In this document: one piece after another, positions 58,706 through 64,000 of the stretch
How positions within the stretch are numbered: the first letter of the stretch is position 1
Layout: every line of letters starts with the position of its first letter
Made by a program: the position numbers and the translations under genes
Source: Occallatibacter riparius
GTDB lineage: Bacteria; Acidobacteriota; Terriglobia; Terriglobales; Acidobacteriaceae
Length of the DNA: 64,000 nucleotides
Assembly (NCBI RefSeq): GCF_025264625.1
Contig: NZ_CP093313.1
Location: 2,046,001 to 2,110,000 of the forward strand
Reading direction: 5' to 3'
The notes under the pieces: generated by a model
Told to the model about the DNA's origin: nothing
What the model saw: the letters and a program-made list of their open reading frames with translations, nothing else
Database searches by the model: none

Positions 58706-59707
58706 ATGCCGCAGAATCTGCTCGAGCAATTGCGCAGCTATACCACCGTTGTTTCCGACACCGGCGACTTCGAGGCGATCAAGGAATTCAAGCCTACCGA
58801 CGCCACAACCAATCCTTCGCTGATCGCCGCCGCCGCGCAAATGCCGCAGTATCAGGAGCTGGTAGACAGCGTATTGAAGCAGGCTCGCGACGAAAAAGGC
58901 GAGAGCGCCAGCGACACTGACGTGGCCAAGCTGGCCTTTGAGCGGCTGGCAGTCGCATTCGGCAAGCGGATCCTGGAGATTGTTCCGGGCCGCGTCTCGA
59001 CGGAAGTCGACGCGCGCCTGTCCTACGACACCCAGAAGACCATCGACCAGGCCCGCGCCATCATCAAGCAGTACGATGAGGCAGGTATCGGCCGCGAGCA
59101 TGTGCTGATCAAGATTGCTTCGACCTGGAAGGGCATCAAGGCCGCCGAACAGCTTGAAAAAGAAGGCATTCACTGCAACCTCACGCTGCTGTTCGGGATG
59201 CACCAGGCAATCGCCTGTGCCGAAGCGGGCGTCACGCTGATTTCGCCATTCGTGGGCCGCATTCTGGACTGGTACAAGAAGGACACAGGCAAGGACTACC
59301 AGGGCGCGGACGACCCTGGCGTGCAGTCGGTGACCCGCATCTACAACTACTACAAGCATTTCGGCTACAAAACGCAGGTGATGGGCGCTAGCTTCCGTAA
59401 CATCGGCGAGATCACCGAATTGGCCGGATCGGACCTGCTGACCATCTCGCCGCAGCTCTTGGCAGAGCTTGAAAAGACGCAGGGCGACCTGCCCCGCAAG
59501 CTGGATCCCGAGAAGGCCAAATCGATGCAGATCGAGCGGATTCCCATGGACGAGGCGACCTTCGAGCGGATGCATGCCGAGGACCGCATGGCGCACGACA
59601 AGCTGACGGAGGGAATCGAGGGCTTCTCGAAGGCGCTGGTCAGCCTGGAAGGCCTGCTCTCGAAGCGGCTGGCCGAACTCGAATCGCGTACACCAGCAAG
59701 CGTTTAA
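58706..59707 (+). CDS. tal: Transaldolase
   Basis: Pentose-phosphate pathway enzyme moving a dihydroxyacetone unit between sedoheptulose 7-phosphate and glyceraldehyde 3-phosphate. The 333-residue sequence has [20 protein letters not shown] near 30, [18 protein letters not shown] near 96, the Schiff-base lysine K136 ([11 protein letters not shown]) and [20 protein letters not shown] near 155, all TalB-type. AGGAGGAATC precedes the ATG. A strong intrinsic terminator follows 20 bp after the stop, closing the unit before the CRP-like site. Confidence 0.97.
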   Translation: MPQNLLEQLRSYTTVVSDTGDFEAIKEFKPTDATTNPSLIAAAAQMPQYQELVDSVLKQARDEKGESASDTDVAKLAFERLAVAFGKRILEIVPGRVSTEVDARLSYDTQKTIDQARAIIKQYDEAGIGREHVLIKIASTWKGIKAAEQLEKEGIHCNLTLLFGMHQAIACAEAGVTLISPFVGRILDWYKKDTGKDYQGADDPGVQSVTRIYNYYKHFGYKTQVMGASFRNIGEITELAGSDLLTISPQLLAELEKTQGDLPRKLDPEKAKSMQIERIPMDEATFERMHAEDRMAHDKLTEGIEGFSKALVSLEGLLSKRLAELESRTPASV

Positions 59708-59727
59708 CTCGTCATTGCTTCACAAGA

Positions 59728-59754
59728 GGGCGGCCCACGCGGCTGCCCTTTTTT
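59728..59754 (+). terminator. Intrinsic terminator of transaldolase
   Basis: GGGCGGCC-cacgc-GGCTGCCC (8-bp stem with one G-T pair) followed by TTTTTT. Confidence 0.9.
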
Positions 59755-59781
59755 GTTGCTGCTGGTACTCCCACAAAAGTG

Positions 59782-59823
59782 GTGATTTAAATCACTTGAA
59801 TTCCTCTCAGGTTGCGCTACATT
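59782..59823 (+). promoter_or_regulatory. CRP/FNR-geometry site and -10 of unknown paralogue A
   Basis: A perfect 14-bp palindrome GTGATTTAAATCAC (59782-59795) followed by TACATT at 59818-59823. The centres are exactly 32 bp apart, the spacing of class II CRP/FNR-dependent promoters (site at -41.5). No TTGACA is present, as expected for an activator-dependent promoter. Confidence 0.7.
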
Positions 59824-59934
59824 CAATTCAACAGCAAGCAAACAGCAAGGCTGGGCAATTCGCCCCGCGCTGCGCAAGGTGCATCCGGGACCCATTGGCC
59901 TAGATTCCCCTGTGCATGTGCCGAGGAGACGTGT

Positions 59935-60471
59935 ATGCATTCGCCAGCTCATCCGCTTGAGCCATTTTTTCTTCATGAAGTCACCAGCATCTTCGAAGGA
60001 AAGCTGGGGCTGAACGATCCTGAAATCAGCGGTTATCTCTCGCGCGTTCTTTGCCATTTTTCTGAAGACGAGAATCTCTTCCTGAAGCGCGGTATGACCG
60101 GCCACAGCATCGAGGATCTGGTGGGCATCATGCGCGCCTCCGATCCGGTGCACGGCACGGCGCCGTCGTTCGATGCCGAGCGCTCCATCCGCAAGTACGT
60201 GGGTGACTATTGCCTGTTCGTAGCGGGCATGGTACCGGAGGCGATTGATGGCGATTACGACAATCGCGGCCGCCGTCCCACCCTCGGTGAGCTCATTCGC
60301 GCCGGCAAGGAAAGCTATTACGTCGTAAGCCAGTTCAACGTTTTCGAGTATCGCCGTGAAGCGCCGCTGTTCCAGCGCCTGTGCGACCAGTTTGAGCGCT
60401 ACGTTCTCGGCCTGGCGTTGGTCCGCGAAGAACTGGGCAAGCGGCTTGCGCTCGCCGCACCCGCCGCCTGA
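59935..60471 (+). CDS. Unknown-family protein, paralogue A
   Basis: A 178-residue soluble protein I do not recognise. No signal peptide or TM segment; probably mostly helical. It is a clear paralogue of the protein at 60830-61381, well over half of the core aligned positions being identical. Shared blocks: HPLE.FF near residue 6, KLGLNDP near 23, DPV.GTAPSFDAER near 69, GDY.LFVAGM.PEA near 90, RAGKESYY.VSQFN.FEY near 120 and EAPLF.RL.D.FER then LVRE near 142-170. GAGGAG lies 9 bp before the ATG. It sits behind a class II CRP/FNR-like promoter, so it is probably induced under limited oxygen, nitrosative stress or a related signal. Confidence 0.8.
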   Translation: MHSPAHPLEPFFLHEVTSIFEGKLGLNDPEISGYLSRVLCHFSEDENLFLKRGMTGHSIEDLVGIMRASDPVHGTAPSFDAERSIRKYVGDYCLFVAGMVPEAIDGDYDNRGRRPTLGELIRAGKESYYVVSQFNVFEYRREAPLFQRLCDQFERYVLGLALVREELGKRLALAAPAA

Positions 60472-60509
60472 GTTTCTGCTCCTGTATTGCTGCTCGCTGT
60501 CACAACTAA

Positions 60510-60536
60510 AGGGCCGGGACAATGCATCCCGGCCCT
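60510..60536 (+). terminator. Perfect hairpin after paralogue A
   Basis: AGGGCCGGGA and TCCCGGCCCT form a 10-bp stem with a CAATGCA loop, 38 bp after the stop. It lacks a strong T-tract (GAACATTTG), so it may stall rather than fully terminate. Confidence 0.6.
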
Positions 60537-60613
60537 GAACATTTGTGGAAGAAAAGTGGCCGAGTGTTTGCAATCCGAGCACCACACTGCCAGAAAAGTG
60601 TTGCGTCCCCCTC

Positions 60614-60641
60614 TTGACGGGCACAACATTTGCGGTAAAGT
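60614..60641 (+). promoter_or_regulatory. Sigma70-type promoter of paralogue B
   Basis: TTGACG (60614-60619), 16-bp spacer and TAAAGT (60636-60641). No CRP-like site is present, so paralogue B may be expressed independently of A. The transcript would have about 180 nt of leader. Confidence 0.55.
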
Positions 60642-60829
60642 CGGGGTCAAACCCAACTAAGTGAGGCGTTCCCGCGGAGACCAACAGTCTTCGTGCATGA
60701 GCCTCAAAGGCAGTGGCTGGAGTCCTCCGGCTGCGCGCATCGGCGAACCCGCCACGGCCTGCAAGATGGTCGGACCTGCGCGCAATCGAGCGCAAACCGG
60801 ATGAAGTCCGAGGCGCTCAGGAGGTCACC
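60642..60829 (+). other. Long structured 5' leader of paralogue B
   Basis: About 188 nt between the promoter and the ATG, without a convincing open frame. It contains GGGT-caa-ACCC, GCCT-caa-AGGC and a GGAG-tc-CTCC hairpin and two copies of TGCGCGCA near 60756 and 60779. It does not match a riboswitch class I know by eye. With 60472-60641 it forms the 358-bp gap between the two paralogues. Confidence 0.4.
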
Positions 60830-61381
60830 ATGCAGCCGCAGAATCAGCCGCAGTCCCATCCCCTCGAGCAATTCTTCCACCAGGCCGTGCGCAATAACTA
60901 TGAGGTCAAGCTCGGCCTGAACGATCCCGATGTGACAAGCTATGTGGCGCATCTGCTGTGCGAGTTTTCGCGTTCTGACAAGCTCTACAAGGTGCGCGAC
61001 GGCCAGGGGCGGCCCATTGATGAGCTGGAGCAGATGCTGCTGGCGGCTGACCCGGTGAACGGTACAGCTCCCTCGTTCGACGCCGAGCGGCTGATCCGCA
61101 AACACATCGGCGATTATTCACTGTTTGTTGCAGGGATGTATCCCGAGGCCGTGGAGCCTTGGCGCCGCCACCGGCGTGGCAATCCATCATTGGAAGAACT
61201 GGTGCGAGCGGGCAAAGAGAGCTACTACATTGTGAGCCAGTTCAACCTGTTCGAGTACGAGAAGGAAGCGCCTTTGTTTGGGCGGCTCAGCGACTGGTTC
61301 GAGCGGTGCATTCTGGGGCTCACGCTGGTGCGGGAGGATTTGAGCAGGCGAAAGGCGCTGCCCGCTCCGCCGATTCAATAG
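60830..61381 (+). CDS. Unknown-family protein, paralogue B
   Basis: A 183-residue soluble protein, paralogue of the one at 59935-60471. A textbook ribosome-binding site (AGGAGG, then TCACC) fixes the ATG at 60830; the in-frame upstream extension is leader RNA. Compared with A it has a longer charged segment (PWRRHRRGNPSLEELVRAGK) near residue 112. Strongly conserved residues between the two (Asp-Pro-Val, Ser-Phe-Asp-Ala-Glu-Arg, Lys-Glu-Ser-Tyr-Tyr) suggest a binding surface or catalytic site. Ends before an intrinsic terminator; poxB-like follows at 61536. No family name can be given. Confidence 0.8.
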   Translation: MQPQNQPQSHPLEQFFHQAVRNNYEVKLGLNDPDVTSYVAHLLCEFSRSDKLYKVRDGQGRPIDELEQMLLAADPVNGTAPSFDAERLIRKHIGDYSLFVAGMYPEAVEPWRRHRRGNPSLEELVRAGKESYYIVSQFNLFEYEKEAPLFGRLSDWFERCILGLTLVREDLSRRKALPAPPIQ

Positions 61382-61402
61382 CGGGATTATGATTCGCAGA
61401 TC

Positions 61403-61432
61403 GGGCCGGCCGCGTGTCGGCCCTTTGCTTTT
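61403..61432 (+). terminator. Intrinsic terminator of paralogue B
   Basis: GGGCCG and CGGCCC arms with a 9-base GC-rich loop, followed by TTTGCTTTT, 21 bp after the stop codon. Confidence 0.7.
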
Positions 61433-61535
61433 GGTGACCGTCGCGCATCGGATCGAAAGTGCGCCCATGACAACGGCCACTCCCCTGTTGGCATCGTACT
61501 GATCGGCCGCGGTTTCCCCGCGAGCGAGAGATCAA

Positions 61536-63287
61536 ATGGCAAAAACAACTTCGGACCTCATAGTGGAACGCCTCATCGACTGGGGCGTCGATACAATCTT
61601 CGGTCTGCCCGGCGACGGCGTAGACGGCTTCTTCGAGGCACTTCGGACACATCAGGACAAGCTGCGCTTTGTGCAGGTGCGACATGAGGAGGCGGCGGCG
61701 TTTGCCGCGGTGGGCTATGCGAAGTACACGGGGCGCATCGGCGTCTGCGTTGCAACATCCGGTCCGGGAGGCATTCATCTACTCAACGGGCTCTATGACG
61801 CGAAGTGCGATCTGCAGCCGGTGCTCGCCATCACGGGACACACGTTTCACGACCTGATCGGGATGAGTTATCAGCAGGACGTGGACCTCGACAAAGTCTT
61901 CATGGATGTGGCGGTCTTCAATGAGCGCCTGATGGGCCCGGCGCATGCGGAGAACCTTGTCGACATGGCCATTCGTGCGGCATACGGACGCCGCGGCGTC
62001 GCGCATATCACTATTCCCAAGGACATGCAGGAGTGGAAGGTCTCTGACGAGCAGCGCTCGAAGGCCAACGTTCCCATGCACAGCGCCGACCTGGCCGCGC
62101 CGCTTGCGTTTCGTCCGGCGACGGCGTTGCTGGAGCAGGCAGCCGAAATCATCAACAAGGGCTCCAAGGTCACGGTGTTCGTCGGACGCGGCGCTCTGCA
62201 TGCACGCGAAGAAGTGGAACAGCTTGCCGAGTTGGTGGGCGGCCCGGTGGTGAAAGCGCTGCTGGGCAAAGGCGTGCTGCCGGATCAGAGTCCCTACACC
62301 ACGGGCGGCATTGGGCTCCTAGGTACAGCGCCCTCGGTCGACGCCATGAATGAGTGCGACACGCTGATCATGATCGGCACCAGCTTTCCGTACATGGAGT
62401 TTCTTCCCAAGCCGGGGCAGGCCAAGTGCGTGCAGATCGAACTAGACCCCACGCGCGTGGGACTGCGCCATCCTGTCGATGTGGCGCTTACTGGAGACTC
62501 AAAGACGATCCTGCAGGCGCTGCTCCCGATGCTGAAGAAGAAGGACGGCAAGTTCCTCAAGAAGGCGCAGGAGCGGATGAAGGATTGGAACGAGCTGCTC
62601 ACCGACCGCGGCACGCGCACGGACATGCCGATGAAGCCGCAGGTCGTGACGCATACGCTAAGCCGCCTGCTGAATGACGATGCAATTGTCAGCGCCGATA
62701 GCGGCACCATCGCCACGTGGACCGCGCGTTACGTGCAGATGCGCGGCAATATGCAGTTCTCGCTCTCGGGCATGCTGGCCACCATGGCCAACGGGCTGCC
62801 CTACAGTATCGGCGCTGCGGCGGCCTATCCCGGCCGGCAGGTCGTGTGCGTGGTGGGCGATGGCGGGCTGTCGATGCTGATGGCCGAGATCGCCACGCTG
62901 GTGAAATACAACCTCAATGTGACGGTGATTGTTGTGAAGAATAACGTGCTCGGCCAAATCAAGTGGGAGCAAATTGTTTTGGAGGGCAATCCCGAGTTCG
63001 GCGTGGAATTGCACCCGATAGATTTCGCCAAGGTGGCGGAGGCATGCGGCGCGCGCGGCTTCACTCTTGAGCGCGCGGAAGACGCCGAAGCTGTGCTGCG
63101 CGAAGCGCTGGCGCATCCCGGGCCGAGTGTGGTGCAGGCGGTGGTCGATCCTAACGAGCCGCCGATGCCCGGCAAGGTGACAACCGATCAGGCGCTGCAC
63201 TTCGCGAAGGCGCTGCTGCGCGGGCAGAAGGATGCCAGCAAAATCATCAAGACGCTTGCGGAAGATCAGATCCGCGAGGTGGTCTAG
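61536..63287 (+). CDS. Thiamine-diphosphate enzyme, PoxB-like pyruvate oxidase/dehydrogenase (quinone)
   Basis: A 583-residue TPP flavoenzyme most like E. coli PoxB, which decarboxylates pyruvate to acetate and CO2 and passes electrons to quinone at the membrane. Domain order: PYR domain with catalytic Glu51 (QVRHEEAAAF) and TSGPGGIHLLNGLYDAKCDL near 74; a central FAD/NAD-like domain (VTVFVGRGALH near 212; FVGRG); and the PP domain with the metal-TPP motif GDGG at 441 to NN at 469-470. The C-terminal membrane-binding region is EPPMPGKVTTDQALHFAKAL. Substrate preference for pyruvate is inferred from the family; acetolactate synthase is disfavoured by the tail. Position between the unknown paralogues and a cytochrome c suggests a quinone-linked electron pathway. 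Confidence 0.82.
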   Translation: MAKTTSDLIVERLIDWGVDTIFGLPGDGVDGFFEALRTHQDKLRFVQVRHEEAAAFAAVGYAKYTGRIGVCVATSGPGGIHLLNGLYDAKCDLQPVLAITGHTFHDLIGMSYQQDVDLDKVFMDVAVFNERLMGPAHAENLVDMAIRAAYGRRGVAHITIPKDMQEWKVSDEQRSKANVPMHSADLAAPLAFRPATALLEQAAEIINKGSKVTVFVGRGALHAREEVEQLAELVGGPVVKALLGKGVLPDQSPYTTGGIGLLGTAPSVDAMNECDTLIMIGTSFPYMEFLPKPGQAKCVQIELDPTRVGLRHPVDVALTGDSKTILQALLPMLKKKDGKFLKKAQERMKDWNELLTDRGTRTDMPMKPQVVTHTLSRLLNDDAIVSADSGTIATWTARYVQMRGNMQFSLSGMLATMANGLPYSIGAAAAYPGRQVVCVVGDGGLSMLMAEIATLVKYNLNVTVIVVKNNVLGQIKWEQIVLEGNPEFGVELHPIDFAKVAEACGARGFTLERAEDAEAVLREALAHPGPSVVQAVVDPNEPPMPGKVTTDQALHFAKALLRGQKDASKIIKTLAEDQIREVV

Positions 63288-63305
63288 GGCCGCGAGAAAC
63301 TAACC

Positions 63306-63344
63306 AGGCGCCGGATGGAAGTGCCATCCGGCGCCTGTCATTTT
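63306..63344 (+). terminator. Intrinsic terminator of the poxB-like gene
   Basis: AGGCGCCGGATGG (63306-63318), AAGTG loop, CCATCCGGCGCCT (63324-63336): a perfect 13-bp stem followed by GTCATTTT. Confidence 0.9.
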
Positions 63345-63380
63345 GTGACATGGAATCAAGTCCTTATCTCTTTCCGCGCC

Positions 63381-63513
63381 GTAATCCAAATCACATCCAC
63401 GCACGGATCGCGGAGCGGCAGTATGCGTTCCGTCACATGAGCATGTGATTCTCCTCACATACAAGTCATCGTTAAATCAAGCTAATCTTGCTGCGTTCGA
63501 TGATCTGGATCAC
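63381..63513 (+). promoter_or_regulatory. Cytochrome promoter with three CRP/FNR-like sites
   Basis: A perfect TGTGA-TTCTCC-TCACA at 63444-63459 matches the CRP consensus in full; its centre is 32 bp upstream of the hexamer GCTAAT (63481-63486), a class II arrangement. Weaker flanking sites are GTAATCCAAATCAC (63381-63394) and ATGATCTGGATCAC (63500-63513). A dyad TCACATG-ag-CATGTGA (63433-63448) overlaps the main site. The transcript would start near 63493. This is the main content of the gap 63288-63568. Confidence 0.7.
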
Positions 63514-63568
63514 ATTGCGGTAGACGCGAGATGCAGGCGTCAGCGGCTGCCGCTGGAATCAGGACGGG

Positions 63569-64000
63569 ATGAAAGACGCAGCACATCTGTTTCGATTTGC
63601 AGGACTTTTTGTAGTCGCATTCCTGGTGTTCTGGGTGGTCCGCGGCTACGTTGTTCCCAAAAGCTTTGGGCAATATGGGCACTACCGAGCCGCGTCGATC
63701 GGTGAGATCGGAGCGCGGCAGGTTCATTTCGCCGGGCACGAGACTTGTGAGACATGTCACAGTGACGTGCTCGACGTAAAGAAGGCCGGCAAGCACGCAG
63801 GCGTGAACTGCGAGGCGTGCCATGGGCCGCAGGCGCAGCACGCGAATGATCCAAGTTCGGTCACGCCTCCGAAGCCGGACACGGCCGTTTTGTGCGGGCA
63901 CTGTCACGCCGCATCCACCGCCCGTCCCAAATCGTTCCCGCAGGTGAAGATTGACGAGCACTCCAGCGGGATGCCCTGCCAGACATGCCACCAGCCGCAC
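63569..64000 (+). CDS. Membrane-anchored multihaem cytochrome c, 5' part (runs past window end)
   Basis: An open frame of 144 codons to the window edge. Residues 7-29 form an N-terminal anchor (LFRFAGLFVVAFLVFWVVRG). Four CxxCH haem-c sites follow: CETCH at 60-64, CEACH at 81-85, CGHCH at 109-113 and CQTCH at 137-141, with spare His residues (H53, H57, H78, H91, H131) for axial ligation. The pattern resembles NrfH/NapC-like or other small quinol-linked multihaem cytochromes, but the haem spacing and missing C-terminus prevent a firm subfamily. AGGACGGG lies just before the ATG. Expression is likely under the CRP/FNR-like promoter upstream. Confidence 0.88.
   Translation, partial: MKDAAHLFRFAGLFVVAFLVFWVVRGYVVPKSFGQYGHYRAASIGEIGARQVHFAGHETCETCHSDVLDVKKAGKHAGVNCEACHGPQAQHANDPSSVTPPKPDTAVLCGHCHAASTARPKSFPQVKIDEHSSGMPCQTCHQPH

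Noticed and set aside
60713..60829. N-terminal extension of paralogue B
   Set aside because: The ATG at 60830 has an ideal ribosome-binding site and aligns with the start of paralogue A; the extension does not resemble it.

Overview
The window reads as chromosomal DNA of an Acidobacteriota member, most likely class Terriglobia. The evidence is a large Oar-like TonB-dependent receptor with an N-terminal carboxypeptidase-regulatory-like domain, two PadR-controlled sets of double-FtsX permeases of the acidobacterial ADOP type (six genes, no ABC ATPase nearby), secreted serine hydrolases and esterases, an Ig-like surface protein and high GC. I see no IS element, prophage, CRISPR array, tRNA or rRNA.

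Layout. 1-5 kb: end of dUTPase (dut), a small DUF3291-like protein, an NAD(P)-binding epimerase, a hipBA toxin-antitoxin pair with three operators at an exact 27-bp period, and mnmE. 5-13 kb: the receptor, a class-C beta-lactamase-type hydrolase, a carbohydrate-esterase-like alpha/beta hydrolase and a frameshifted secreted beta-propeller gene, with multi-hairpin intergenic repeats between them. 13.6-20 kb: M20 amidohydrolase, PadR plus one ADOP permease, an isoprenylcysteine-methyltransferase-like membrane protein, DUF4260 and HU. 20-25 kb: DUF2461, an LssY-C protein, a PhyH dioxygenase, ruvA and kbl. 25-39.5 kb: a G-tract-rich intergenic region, then PadR and five tandem ADOP permeases. 39.6-49 kb: Ig-like protein, fused pabBC, an outer-membrane barrel, a TlpA thioredoxin, a DegT aminotransferase, DUF1697, a FucP-type sugar transporter and a ferritin/VIT1 iron transporter. 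49-59.7 kb: Tat-exported GH36-like enzyme, patatin, protoporphyrinogen oxidase, an MFS carrier, an Fn3 lipoprotein, an ABM protein, an FAH-family hydrolase and transaldolase. 59.7-64 kb: two tandem paralogues of a family I do not recognise, a PoxB-like pyruvate oxidase and the start of a membrane-anchored multihaem cytochrome c that runs off the window.

How parts may work together. The right end is the best candidate for an undescribed unit. The first unknown paralogue and the cytochrome gene each lie behind a CRP/FNR-geometry palindrome (GTGA-N6-TCAC) centred 32 bp upstream of a -10-like hexamer, and a matching site precedes the haem-biosynthesis oxidase gene. This suggests one CRP/FNR-family regulator linking haem supply, pyruvate oxidation, cytochrome c and the unknown proteins; the link is inferred from motif geometry only. 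The two PadR/ADOP loci each carry inverted repeats at the regulator promoter or ribosome-binding region, consistent with self-repression.

Base composition also changes: from about 1 to 18 kb the + strand is C-rich whichever strand is coding, and beyond about 20 kb it is G-leaning, so GC skew changes sign near the HU gene.
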